Made by a program: the position numbers and the translations under genes | The notes under the pieces: model-generated | The model's database searches: none | What the model was told of the DNA's origin: nothing | The model's input: only the letters and a program-made list of their open reading frames with translations | In this document: positions 1 to 10,083 of the stretch, piece after piece | How positions within the stretch are numbered: position 1 is the first letter of the stretch | Layout: each line of letters begins with the position of its first letter | Assembly (NCBI GenBank): GCA_934045075.1 | Contig: OW203731.1 | Span: 8,909,975 to 8,973,974 of the forward strand | Direction: 5' to 3' | DNA from: Yponomeuta sedellus | Taxonomy: Eukaryota; Arthropoda; Insecta; Lepidoptera; Yponomeutidae | Length of the DNA stretch: 64,000 nt

Positions 1-204
1 CTCGATCTGTATTTTTACTAAATGGGAAGAAGAAACGTAACGTCGATATGGACGTCGTTACGGATTCTATTCTGAAACATAGGCCTTCAGGATGAAATCT
101 GAGACTGAGTATTATGTTGACGTTGACGAATATAATTGTAAATCAACTATTTTGTATAGAAAAGTGTTTCTTTTTAAAACATGATTTAAAACTTATATAC
201 AAAG

Positions 205-471
205 TGTTGGGAGATGAGAGTGGAGTGTGGTGGTTTTGATTACTCAAAATATGAACACCATTGATCAATTATACGTTGTATAATATCAGTCACTTGTGAT
301 TACATTGGATTTAAAGAAAAGTATATTAATATACTAATATCACACAACCGGTCATGATGGCGGGCGGAAAGGGAAGAGAAGCGGAAATAAAGAGGTAACA
401 CTAACCAGTGTTGTCAGTATTAAAGTAAAGAATATTCAAGGAATACACACAGTCAATCTATCAATCTAACA
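205..471 (-). repeat. 3' LTR of Ty1/copia element (copy 1)
   Basis: This 267-bp segment starts TGTTGG and ends CTAACA on the plus strand, so it has the TG..CA ends of an LTR in either orientation. On the minus strand it follows a purine-rich AAGGGGAAT (plus 472-480), a typical polypurine tract beside a 3' LTR, and the copia pol remnant lies upstream. No second LTR is visible in the window, so the 5' copy is lost and no target-site duplication can be tested. Confidence 0.72.
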
Positions 472-480
472 ATTCCCCTT
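472..480 (-). promoter_or_regulatory. Polypurine tract of copia copy 1
   Basis: The minus-strand sequence AAGGGGAAT directly abuts the LTR start TGTTAG. In LTR elements such a purine run primes plus-strand DNA synthesis. Its position fixes the LTR edge at base 471. Confidence 0.6.
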
Positions 481-620
481 ATTCCTTGCAATATTGCAAA
501 TATTATGACATCAGAATAAAATGAACATCATGTATAAATAACAGATAAAGTCATAACTATAAGTCCTACAAAATAATGTATGTACAGACAGACGTCACAA
601 TATTCATGTCATCAATGAAG

Positions 621-2935
621 CTACAATGTATTTATATGCTCTGTGCTACAATGTTTCTGTTTACACAAAGGCTTAGTCAAAACGTCAGCAATCATATTAT
701 CTGTTGAAAGGTACTTTACAGAAATAGAGTCATTCTTAATTAAATCTTTAACAAAATGATATCGAATATCAATATGTTTCGTCCTTTTGTGACGAAATTC
801 CTTACATTCCAAAAGCTTTTGAGCACTTTGATTGTCATTAAAAACAGTACAAGGAATTTTTCTAGTTACTATTTCTGAAAGCAAATTCTTAACAAAGCAA
901 ATGTCTTTGCATACATCACCTATAGCTAGGTATTCTGCTTCCGTACTTGAAAGTGCAACACATTGCTGTTTACGTGATTCCCAGTTTATGGTATTGTCAC
1001 CCAGCTTTATTACAAAACCAGTAAATGATTTACGGTCAGATTTGTAATTACCCAGTCGGCATCAGTATATGCACTTAAACCCCAATTAACACTTTTTATA
1101 AAACATAAACAGTAATTAATTGTGCCAGCCAAATACCTAAGAATTCGTTTCGCCGCTAACCAGTGGGATTTGTCAAAGCTGTTATTAAACTGGATCAACT
1201 GACCACATGCAAATGTTATGTCAGGTCTTGTACATACAGATAAGTACATAAGACTACCAATGAGTTGTCTGTAGTTATAGGTTTCATCTTGAATGTGAAC
1301 ACTCTCACTGTTAGGTACAGATAATTTAAAGTTCAAAGCCATAGGCGTAGCTACTGGTTTACAATTCGACATATTGAATCGCATTAACAGTTTCTTGATA
1401 TATTCAGTCTGATCTAAACAGAGAGTACCCTTTGACCTGTTTCTCCTTACTCTTATGCCTAAACAACTACTCAATGGACCCAAGTTTTTTACATCAGTTT
1501 CTTTCTCCAGAAGACTTAACAACTCGGTCTTAATAACGCTGTTCTTGGAATAAAAGACAGAAATCATCTACATACAAAGCTATGATAACAAAGTCTTTGT
1601 CAGATCTTTTTGTATAAATACATGGTTCACATAGAGACTGCTTGAAACCGCTATCAATAAGTACAGTGTTTACTTTTTCATTCCACATATTACTAGCTTG
1701 TTTCAAACCATAAATACTCTTTTGCAATAAACAAACCTTGTCAGTAGTTTTGCCACAAAATCCCATAGGTTGTTCCATGTATATTACCTCATTTAAATTT
1801 CCATTTAGGAATGCAGTGGCAACATCAAGATGATCTACTTCTAAGTTTATGTCATTAGCCAATGAAAATAAAATTCGCATTGACGAATGGCGAACCACAG
1901 GGGAAAAAGTTTCATTATAATCCACTCCCTGTTTCTGAGTAAAACCTCTGGCAACTAGCCTCGCCTTATACCTATCAAACTTTCCATTAGCGTCATGTTT
2001 TAACTTGTAAATCCATTTAAACTTGACAATGTTTTTGTTAGTAGGCCTGTCCACCAGCACCCATACTTTATTTGACAGCAAAATGTCCTATTCAGTGTGC
2101 ATTGCGGCAATCCAATCTTCACGATGTGGTGACGCAATAGCTTCTTCATACGACTGCGGCTCGTCAAACAAAGTTTGTTGAGTCATTAAAGAAGAAAAAA
2201 CATAATCGCCATACCTTTGAGGTGGGCGTCTCATGCGAGTAGTACGACCGGACATACCAACTGTAGCTTCATTGCTAGGAACTACTTCCCCTCCATCTGA
2301 CGCCTGACCAGACGATGTCAGACGCTCCACACGTCCATCAACAGCAGATTCGTCATCGGAGACGGGTTCACCCTCACTCAGGCTCTGGTACTCATCCCTG
2401 TCCACTCCGCCTGAAATTTGAGATAAATCCTCAATAATTTCATTATTATTAATATGTTTTTCATTCGACTCTATTATTTGTTTATTATTATTCACTGAAA
2501 TGTCATCATTCAAAATAAAATAATTATTATTATCATCCAATTTATTAGATTCATTTTCTTGGTAATATTTATTCTCTATAAAAGCCACACTACGAGACAA
2601 TATCACAGTATCAGGATGAGAAGGCTCGCTTAACATGTAGCCCTTGGTTGTCTCACTATAGCCAACAAAAATAGCCATTTTTGCTTTAGAGTCCAACTTG
2701 CGGCGTTTCTGTGATGGATTCAGATAATATGCAACGCAGCCAAAGACCCGAAGGTGACTGAAACAGAGGACCTAGACCAAATCTCTTCTGGCATACGTCC
2801 TGCTAAAGCAGCAGTGGGGGACCTATTTTTTAAATAAATTGCAGTCATTACTGCTTCTCCCCAATAGCGCCTGCAGAGACCTGACTCCGTGAGCATACAT
2901 CTAACCCCTTCAGCCACGTTCGTAACCAAATTTTT
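621..2935 (-). pseudogene. Ty1/copia pol remnant: integrase end, reverse transcriptase, RNase H (copy 1)
   Basis: Read from high to low coordinates, the fragments are in copia order. An integrase C-terminal piece (2720-2929, with YWGEAV and YLKNRSPT) leads into a linker with MRRPPQRYGDYV (2088-2696). Reverse transcriptase follows (1530-2081, with KARLVARGFTQ, DVATAFLNG and LYVDD), continuing in a second frame (1010-1567, with PVATPM). RNase H lies at 621-1047, with SSTEAEY, RTKHIDIRYHF and MIADVLTKPL. Breaks: a shift between the integrase and linker frames near 2700-2740, an in-frame TAG near 2082-2087, a frameshift near 1540-1567 just after the YVDD box, and another near 1020-1060. Gag, protease and the integrase core are missing upstream of 2935. 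This copy cannot make protein. Superfamily assignment is firm; the family name is unknown. Confidence 0.88.
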
Positions 2936-2971
2936 GTAACCAGTTACGAATGTGGATCAATTTTCCATTTT

Positions 2972-3021
2972 CGTAACTGAAACCTCTTAGCCATGTATGG
3001 TCTCCTCGTACTTCCACATCC
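2972..3021. repeat. Short direct repeat, copy A (empty site for the MITE)
   Basis: About 50 bp centred on TTAGCCATGTATGGTCTCCT recurs with a few differences at 3134-3149 joined to 3539-3571. Copy A is uninterrupted; copy B is split by the MITE at 3150-3538. Copy A therefore shows what the insertion site looked like. The origin of the duplicated unit is unknown; on the minus strand more than one frame is open, and I could not assign a protein. Confidence 0.7.
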
Positions 3022-3149
3022 ATCCGGCTCATTGAGGCTTTTTCCAAAGTTCAAGTTCGTTTATTGCTTCATTTGGCACAGTATAGGTCTTAACAAATAC
3101 CGCTTCTTCATTATACCTTAAAGTCCAAATGTTGAACTGAAACCACTTA

Positions 3150-3538
3150 GGGCTGATTTTTCAATAGTCAGATAAGACGGCCTCGGTGGCGCAGCGGTTT
3201 GGCACGCTGACTGTAAAACCGAAGGTTCTGGGTTCGATCCCCGGCCGGGTCAAACTAGGAAACGAACTTTTCTAGTTTGTCTCGGGTCTTGGATGTTATC
3301 TATGTATTTATTGTATTAAATCTATGATCGTCGAGTAAGCACCTATAACACAAGTCATTAAGTTGTACTTAGTATAGGGCTAACGAGATCTGTGTAATAT
3401 CGCCATGAATATTTATTATTATTATTATTATTATCTGAGGAATAAGAATGGCGGTTTGACAGCTTTGTACGAAAATTATGTCAAACCGCCATTTTTGTTT
3501 CTCAGATAAAAGTTATCGGACTATTGAAAAATCAGCCC
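3150..3538. mobile_element. Foldback MITE with TTA target duplication, interrupted by a SINE
   Basis: Termini are inverted repeats: the left end is GGGCTGATTTTTCAATAGTC and the right end is its complement with one change further in. TTA flanks both sides (3147-3149 and 3539-3541). Removing the SINE at 3176 to about 3430 leaves an element of roughly 135 bp. Its arms continue inward through a shared ATGGCGGTTTGAC block, so the whole element is nearly a palindrome. A 3-bp TWA duplication suggests the PIF/Harbinger group, which is inference because no transposase is present. The related uninterrupted sequence at 2972-3021 confirms the TTA site. Confidence 0.82.
3176..3433 (+). mobile_element. tRNA-derived SINE with TTA-repeat tail
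   Basis: The head carries a pol III A box (TGGCGCAGCGG, about 3187-3197) and B box (GGTTCGATCCC, 3231-3241), followed by a non-tRNA body and a (TTA)n tail at about 3413-3433. It sits inside the left arm of the MITE at 3150-3538, so it is the younger insertion. The head resembles a tRNA but extends straight into a body and tail, so it is not called as a tRNA gene. Confidence 0.82.
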
Positions 3539-3704
3539 TTAGCCATGTATGGTCTCCTGGTACTTCCACATGATATAATGCCGATACTAGTGTTACAAAA
3601 ACAAAAATATTAATAAATGAATAGATTTATTTGTCATTTTGTAAGAAAACTTATCGGTTACTTCTCCATAAACTTAATACAAAAATGACATTACTTAGAT
3701 AAAA

Positions 3705-5190
3705 ATGGCACTGATCGGATGGTATCGAACTTGTGCCATTTGTAAAATAAGATGCAGCCGGTCAAAGGGTACCAAAAGAAAGTTTATTAGTAAATTTCCT
3801 AGGGATGAAGACCGGTAAGTATTTCTGGCTACAGTTTTTGTCATCTTGCACAAGAGCAAGATCATAAATTATGTTAAATAACGTACCTAATTAACACTTT
3901 CGCGTACGCGCGGATGCTATAGCATACATAACAATTAAAAGAACAATTGATTTTAAAAACGTCCGCGAAAGTGTTAATATAATATGAGAAAAATATTAAG
4001 TTGTTTCAATGTCAGAGTGATGTGCCATAAACATATTCAATATCGATAAAAAAATATCTGATAAGTACCTTGGTCAGAATTACTACTCAGTGTACGACGA
4101 GTGAATTGCTGTAAGCCATAACAATGTTTCAACTATGCACTATTAGTGGCTGCATTGAATGTGGTATTTTTTTTAGATGCAGACAATGGGTGAAAATTGT
4201 GGAAGATATTGCGTATATCCCCATCGAAAACTCCACCAACATAAATATGTTTGTGGCGATTATTTCCGGCCGAAAGATTTTAACAAAAAAAAGGAAGCCG
4301 ATTAAAGAAATGGTGAGTTGTGTTATAATGTAACACTCACTACGTCTCATGAATAATTATGTAATAAAAAACAAAATACGCCTTGCTTTACGTCGAACAT
4401 TTGAATGCATTTTGCTCCGTCATTTAGAACGCAATATTATTATTACGTCTTAATACATGACATTACTTAGATAAACTTTTTTTTACAGGGCTGTACCTTC
4501 TCTACTTATAAATGCGCCTCCTCTTCCGGATTACTTACTAGCTAAGTTTCCTTACCACGTAGCCACGTCGCATCACTTGAAACTGGTTAGTGATTGGAAT
4601 TACTAAAATTTTTTTTTTAGTAATTTTAACTTAAAATATTTTTTTATAAAAATGTATTTGATAGTTACATAGTCAATTATGCAGTTATGTGGTAAACAGG
4701 AAAAAACTATTTTTTTTTTCGGACTATTCTTGCAATTGTTTATTTTCAGATTCAGCTATACAAAAACCTATTAGTTGTCGAGCTTCACAAAACAACTCTG
4801 GTACGTAGACTTTTCATGTATCGCTGAAGTTTTTTTTAACTAGTGTTTGTTTACTTTGATAAATTACTAAGTGTTATCATTTTCAGCACCTTGTACAGCA
4901 GCCAAAAATCAGCTGTTGCAATTGGTCCAGTAGGGTTTGACCCAATTATTGTGGCCTGAAACCTCAGCATATCAGAACTATCCCGGTAAGTAGCATAGTT
5001 TACAAACAAATAAGTAATCAATAACGACTCAACTTAACTTTTTTTTACGATTTCAGCACCTGAATCCAAACCACTGATTGATGAAGTTCGCTCAGATTGG
5101 ACACCTCTAAAGAAAAACCAAATAGCTGCTGGAATAAATTCAATAGACCTTGACCACAATTATTGTAATTTGATAATAAATAATAAAATA
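3705..5190 (+). pseudogene. Decayed multi-exon THAP zinc-finger gene
   Basis: Exon 1 (3705-3814) starts AAAATGG and encodes the first half of a THAP finger (CAICKIRCS, then FPRDEDR), ending at GTAAGT. Exon 2 (4177-4312) continues as RCRQWVKIVED, but the later THAP parts lie in other frames: HKYVCGDYFRPKDF in a second and SRLKK in a third. The last joins AVPSLL in exon 3 (4489-4585), the THAP AVPxL box. Further spliceable exons follow at 4750-4800, 4887-4985 and 5057 to about 5170, with AATAAA signals near 5175-5188. Exon 5 has stops in all three frames. THAP domains are DNA-binding C2CH fingers found in host factors and in P-type transposases; which origin applies here is unclear. Splice sites survive while frames are broken, so a recently dead gene or exon mis-modelling are the options. 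Confidence 0.62.
3890..3978. mobile_element. Short inverted-repeat element (MITE-like) in THAP intron 1
   Basis: The ends are perfect 15-bp inverted repeats, ATTAACACTTTCGCG (3890-3904) and its complement (3964-3978), around a short AT-rich middle; total length is 89 bp. No clear target duplication was found. Confidence 0.5.
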
Positions 5191-5267
5191 CTAATTTCAT
5201 TTGTCGTTTTATTGAAAACATTGATTTTTATTAATTTTATTAGGCTAACTGCGAAGCCCCTGGATGA

Positions 5268-5287
5268 TAATTTATCGATATCGATAA
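5268..5287. promoter_or_regulatory. DRE-like palindrome TATCGATATCGATA
   Basis: A palindrome TTTATCGATATCGATAAA lies about 250 bp before the hAT insertion and about 1.1 kb before the UTP14 start codon. TATCGATA is the DREF-binding core found in insect housekeeping promoters. That it serves UTP14 is inference; the hAT element now lies between the site and the gene. Confidence 0.3.
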
Positions 5288-5511
5288 ATGTAGTAATGTA
5301 AGTGGACGTCCCTATTGCGCAGACAAGTTGTTATGTTGGTAGCACTTACTTTTGACATTGCATAAATTGCATTTTTGCTTTATTGGTTGGTATTGCTAAC
5401 GGGGAAACTCATTACAAAAGCATAGGAGTTCCCGTCTCTTAAAACGTATTGGTTATATTTTTTTATGTTCTGTGGGTTATATACTCTGGTGGTTATATTC
5501 TCTTCTCTGTG

Positions 5512-5519
5512 CAACGTAG
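5512..5519. repeat. 8-bp target-site duplication, left (CAACGTAG)
   Basis: CAACGTAG here and at 6235-6242 flanks the inverted-repeat element at 5520-6234. An 8-bp duplication is the hallmark of hAT transposition. Confidence 0.88.
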
Positions 5520-5608
5520 CAGTGTTGCCAACGTGGGCGATTTTTCGCCGTTTAGGCTACTCGGATAGAAAATCGGCGACGAAAAAATGTCAACGGCGAC
5601 CGGTCGCC

Positions 5609-5650
5609 TTTTAGGCTATCTCGAGGGCAACTCTGAGATAGCCTAAAAAA
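5609..5650. repeat. Internal hairpin of the hAT element
   Basis: TTTTAGGCTATCTC and its near complement GAGATAGCCTAAAA face each other within about 42 bp. The arms carry the subterminal TAGGCTA motif in opposite orientations. Confidence 0.6.
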
Positions 5651-5684
5651 AGAAAAAAGTAGTGTCGAAACGACGAAATTATTA

Positions 5685-5885
5685 ATGCGGCCAGTACACA
5701 ATGGCCCATGCTGGTCCACTGCTCGCCATTGCCATTGTGTACATGGGGGAATGGTGTGTAGTGGCGGACAATTGCCTATCGTGGCGCGCAATCGGACAGT
5801 TGTCGGTTTTTTGGGCACACTTCAAAGGAATCGTGGCGTAGCATGGCCCATCCCTGTTTACACAGTGGCTCATCGTTTAGTCAAT
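5685..5885. repeat. GTACACA-type repeat inside the hAT element
   Basis: CAGTACACAATGGCCCATG, a nearby CCACTG and GCCATTGTGTACA form an imperfect inverted arrangement. A related block starts CCAGTACACAGTGGCC near 10,020. It looks like a small MITE captured by, or shared with, the hAT interior. No clear ends were found. Confidence 0.45.
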
Positions 5886-6234
5886 AATATTATTGATTCT
5901 CAAGTTTTTTGATTTAAATCAATCTGAGTCCGTAATTTTGCGCCTTTTGCGCCATTTTTTTTAATAACTTTGTTGTTGTACATACTTCTGTAATATGTCT
6001 TCTGTCTACAGTCTCTAAGAATAGTATATTTCTAAAGCAAATTACTATGTTTTAAATTGTACATTACAATAACAACTTTTTTTTAAAGTTAATAGCAAAT
6101 AATTTTTCAAAACTACCTTTTTATTTTATTGTTTAGGCTACTTATTTAGGCTACCTCAGCAAAAATTGGGCTACTTTAGGCTACTTAAGCTTTGAAAAAC
6201 GGCGATATCATGCTGTGAGTCGTTGGCAACACTG

Positions 6235-6242
6235 CAACGTAG
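6235..6242. repeat. 8-bp target-site duplication, right (CAACGTAG)
   Basis: This is identical to 5512-5519 and marks the right edge of the hAT insertion. Confidence 0.88.
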
Positions 6243-6370
6243 GTGTTTATATACTCTTTGCTCTGTGCTTGGCTTGCGCTAGCTCTGCCGTGCTTTGGTG
6301 CACAGCTTTGGTGTGAGATTATTTTCTGCGAATTTATTTTTGTCACGGAAGGAATTACACTGAGGAAATC

Positions 6371-9250
6371 ATGGAAGACCTCGATGACACAGAGATCAAT
6401 GAATCCGAACACAACAAATTAATCAAGGCTGTTACCAAATTGGATAAGACCCAACACATCAAGGACCCGACACGAAATGAACCAACTAACCTCAACTCTG
6501 AGTTCAACCTGATTAAGGGCACCAGTAAGTTGGACCTCGGAAATGTCGCACAGGTGCTCGAAAATACTGCTCACCACGTACAAATAAGCAAGAAGCTGAA
6601 GAAGACTCACGACAACTCGAAAGTCCTGCCTAAGCCTTTAGAAAAACCTCAGGCCGAGCGTATCAAGAGATCTACAGGTTACGGTGAAGCAAAGAAAAAA
6701 GTCGGTCGCTGGGATGCCGTCGTCGCTAGAAGTCGTACTGTTGACTATGTCTCCTTCCCTATCAAACATCTCTCTAACAAAATGCAGCCAACTCAAGATT
6801 TTCTCTCCAAATTAAAGTTGAAATCACCTTTAGAGCTTGAATTAGAAGAGATTGATCCTCCTATATCAGTGGAGAATGATGAGGAAGAGGAGCAGTCTTA
6901 TCCTATTACCTATGAAGAAATGGTGGAGCAGCGGCAGCATATGGCAAAGGTGCGAGCTCAACAATCCTTCAAAGCAGCTAAAGCTAAGCGCCAGAGTAAA
7001 ATCAAGAGCAAGAAATATCATCGGTAAGTATTGTTAATTTTGTGCTGTATTGTTAATATTTTTTTACAGTAAATTATGTACATATTTTTCTTCCTTAAAT
7101 TTACAAGTTTAAATTGTATTTATTTAATCTCCATATAAAGTTCTAGTCTAATTCAATTTAGAAATGATTTTCATGCAAATTTAGGAACTCCGGAGTAACA
7201 CTTTTATTTTATATTTAACCACTCTGGGACCGCGATCGACTTTATGTCATCTTCCTATCGATTTTATGAATGTCCACGTTTTCTGTGGTGATGCCTAGAA
7301 TTAGATAAATAACTGTTGTGTATTGGTATAATATTTTATTTCACATTGATCAATTTCAGGATTCTCAAGAAAGAGAAACTAAAACAGCAACTAAAAGAGT
7401 TTGAAGAGCTGCAAAAGACAAATCCTGAGGAGGCTCTGAACAAACTGGAAGCCCTTGAGAAGGCCAGAGCTTTGGAGCGTCATACTTTGAGACACAAGAA
7501 CACTGGTAAATGGGCCAAGAGTAAGCTGATACGAGCCAAGTATGATAAAGAGGTCAGTAATCAATGCTTCTAGATTTAATCTTTTTGGTTACTGTGCACA
7601 GCTCTTTCACTTTTTCACTATCCCGGCAATAATATATTAGAGTTCTACCTCTATTTTTATATGTTAGTTTGTTAAGTATTGGTATCCATTAAAGTATTTT
7701 ATTCTTATTACCAGACAAGAGCGGAGTTAGCTGAACAACTGGCAGTGAGCCGAACCTTGACAAAAAAATCACAGAATGAAGTAAGCTCGGACGACGATGA
7801 AGGTGACAATGATAAAGGCATTCCAGATATGACTTTAGCTCAGGATCCTCTAAACCCATGGATAATGAAGCGACCTGACAAGTCTAATGTTGATGCAGAG
7901 TTTGATTTTGGGTACAAGAGGTATTTAAAAGATAAATCATTGTTGAAGAGAAAAGCTGAAAGTAAAAGTGATTCAGAAGAGGAGTCAACACAAGAAGGAT
8001 TAAAAGATCAGGTTGCTGCCATAAAAGTAAGTGAACTGCCTGCAAGTTACACCATTGATGAATTTGTTCTAACAGAGGGTATAAGCAAAATAACTAAAAA
8101 GGAAAATAGACCTGATACCAAACCAGTGAAGCAGGCAATTAAAGAGACAGTTGATGAAAGATTGGGACATAATCAACATCATAATCAGGAGAAAACAGCA
8201 AAAGTAAAGAAAGTTTCAAAAAAAATTAAGAATGGTGCAGGCAAATTAGTGGCTACTTCTAATTGGTCTGTGGAGAGTATTGATAATAATGAAACTGTTG
8301 TAGCAGAAAAATCAAAAAAAGATATCAATTATGTTTTTGATTCATTAGAAACTGACATAATTGGGCAAGTTGAAAAGAAACTAAAGAACTTGCGGCATAA
8401 CATTGAAAGACTAGAGCAAAGTACTAAAGAAAGGAAAGGCCATAGCAAGTCAAGTCAAGATCAAAAGGATAATTTGGAATATCTAAGTTTCAAAAACAAG
8501 AAAGTAAAACCAGTTATTGATGAACAGTTGACTGAAACAACTGCTAAAACTTCCATTGCAGACAACACTGAGAACAGTCCAGCTACACTTTTAGAATATA
8601 CAAAGCCTTTACCTCAGAATGGATTATATACGTCAGAAGCTAACATAGATCCCAGTAGATTTATTGATGCCAAACCTAAATTTCTGAATTCTGCAATATC
8701 AGGTGTCAATGAATATGACCAACTGGATGATGATGAACAAGTAGTCCCTAAGGTCAATATTGAGGAAGTGTTTGAGGAGGATGATGTTGTTGCCAGTTTC
8801 CGACAGGAGAAGGAAGAGGAATCTAAGAAGGATACACCTCAGGATATTGATCTAAGCTTGCCAGGATGGGGCAGCTGGGGTGGCAAGGGAGTGAAAGCAC
8901 CAAAACGTAAAAAGAACAGATTTATTCTCAAAGCACCTCCTAAAATGCCCAGGAGGGATGAAAACAAGGGTGATATAATCATAAAGGAATACAAAGATCC
9001 TAAACTTTCAATACATAAGGTGAAAGAAGTACCTTTTCCTTTCACAAGTGTAAAGGAGTATGAAGCATCAATCAGAGCCCCCTTAGGAAATACTTTTATA
9101 CCAGAGAAGGCCCATAAGTTGTTGATTAGACCCAGCATACTAACTAAGGCAGGGACAATTATTGAACCAATGGATGAGGATGAGCTACTTGTGCGTAAAA
9201 ATAAGATTTTTAAGAATGACAATATTATAAAGCTGTTGGCTAAGAAATAA
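6371..9250 (+). CDS. Utp14: U3 snoRNP-associated protein UTP14 (three coding exons)
   Basis: UTP14 is a small-subunit processome factor that acts in the nucleolus in 18S pre-rRNA processing, partly by activating the helicase DHR1 (family knowledge). Coding exons are 6371-7023, 7360-7552 and 7715-9250. The junctions are GTAAGT..CAG and GTCAGT..CAG, and they keep frame to give 793 residues, close to animal UTP14 length. Landmarks: a WDAVV..VSFPI block (about residues 114-131), a basic helical stretch with HTLRHKNTGKWAKSK in exon 2, acidic and lysine-rich low-complexity middle regions, and a conserved C-terminus with LPGWGSWGG (about residue 664), KNRFILKAPP and VKEVPFPF. The ATG at 6371 is chosen because the family-like N-terminus begins there. 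AATAAA overlaps the stop. A hAT element sits 137 bp upstream of the ATG. No breaks were seen. Confidence 0.94.
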
Positions 9251-9254
9251 TAAA
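9249..9254 (+). other. Polyadenylation signal of UTP14
   Basis: AATAAA begins on the last two bases of the UTP14 stop codon. The 3' UTR must be very short, since LSM3 on the other strand stops at 9312. Confidence 0.6.
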
Positions 9255-9272
9255 TATATTGCAACTTATGTT

Positions 9273-9278
9273 TTTATT
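9273..9278 (-). other. Polyadenylation signal of LSM3
   Basis: TTTATT on the plus strand is AATAAA for the minus-strand LSM3, 34 bp past its stop. The convergent genes therefore have adjoining 3' ends. Confidence 0.55.
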
Positions 9279-9311
9279 GATTCTTACAACTATTTTTAAA
9301 TTATATATAAA

Positions 9312-9810
9312 CTAGATTCCAACACGTACTGGAGGAGAAACCAGGATGACGCCGTCACCGCGTACGAAAAGCATTGGGATATTCCGTTTTGTTGTTCTGT
9401 ACACTTCTTCATAGGTTTCCTCATCAATTTCCACTGTGGTGATGGTTTCCTCGGCATCGCCTAACACCATATTTAAATGCTGGTCGTAGGCCTGCAACCA
9501 AAGAAAGAAAAGCTCGAAATCACACCTGATATGTATGAACAGTAGGTACAAAATTTTATAATTACGTACATGAAGTTTCCCACGCAGTTCTCGTTCATTT
9601 CGCATTTTTACATAAATCCTCTCATCAAGACTCAGTCTTATCAAGTCCAAGGGCTCTTTCACAGTCATTACCGGTATCTGAAAATAAAATAAATCGTAAT
9701 TATCCATCCATCAAACAAATCGGCAGTGCAAGGTATGTATTACAAAGATGGACCGGTACTTTGTTAGTGACTAAAAAGAAGAATCTTACGTTATCCCCAT
9801 CGTCAGCCAT
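9312..9810 (-). CDS. LSm3: U6 snRNA-associated Sm-like protein LSM3 (three coding exons)
   Basis: LSM3 is a subunit of the LSm2-8 ring that binds the U6 snRNA 3' end in the nucleus and of the cytoplasmic LSm1-7 ring in mRNA decapping. Exons on the minus strand are 9810-9790 (MADDGDN), 9677-9570 and 9491-9312. Donors are GTAAGA and GTACGT, and acceptors end in CAG. All junctions are phase 0. The product is 102 residues, the usual length. The Sm1 region contains [19 protein letters not shown] and [17 protein letters not shown]; the Sm2 signature is [14 protein letters not shown] near the C-terminus. The start is chosen as the short first exon giving the conserved MADDGDN opening. The neighbour is UTP14, convergent, 61 bp away. 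Confidence 0.95.
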
Positions 9811-10014
9811 AGCTATACTTTAGAATTTGAAAATTCTTTTAGAAGAAATACAATTTTCTAATAATATAACAATTTAATCCGAAATCAACAAGAAATTGAG
9901 AGGTTAGTTTTTACCACAGATTATAATGATTTTTTTTTTTTAATATTAGGTTTAACGGCCCTGGAAACTAGTTTTGAGCATGAATGAGCTCAGCACAGAA
10001 CACCCACGAATGTA

Positions 10015-10083
10015 AAGGTCCCAGTACACAGTGGCCAAAATGGCCCACTGCACGTCATTGCTATTTGCCATTGTGTACACTGC
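10015..10083. repeat. GTACACA-type MITE-like repeat upstream of LSM3
   Basis: CCAGTACACAGTGGCC begins the block and GCCATTGTGTACAC ends it, with GGCCCACTG inside, giving an inverted-repeat layout of about 70 bp. It is related to 5685-5885. It lies about 210 bp upstream of the LSM3 start codon. Confidence 0.5.

Larger units (their letters stand above)
5520..6234. mobile_element. Non-autonomous hAT element
   Basis: This 715-bp element has terminal inverted repeats CAGTGTTGCCAACG (5520-5533) and CGTTGGCAACACTG (6221-6234) and a perfect 8-bp duplication. Near both ends the motif TTTAGGCTAC or close variants recurs: about 5550 and 5610, inverted near 5637, then about 6134, 6147, 6166 and 6176. 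This resembles the subterminal repeats bound by hAT transposases. No transposase reading frame is present, so it must have been moved in trans. Part of its interior (about 5690-5880) resembles another repeat also found near 10,015. It lies immediately 5' of UTP14, between 137 and 851 bp before the ATG. Confidence 0.88.

Noticed and set aside
205..471. Solo promoter or gene 5' region
   Set aside because: TG..CA ends and the adjoining purine tract plus copia pol remnant explain it as an LTR.
2936..3149. Fragment of a host protein such as an alpha/beta hydrolase (minus strand VEVPGDHTW-like)
   Set aside because: The frames are short, several are open at once, and resemblance rests on a few residues only.
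3181..3250. tRNA gene
   Set aside because: A and B boxes are good, but the sequence runs into a SINE body with a TTA tail and lies within a transposon arm.
8839..9264. Minus-strand 141-codon frame over the UTP14 end
   Set aside because: It is antisense to the most conserved part of UTP14, so it is a shadow.
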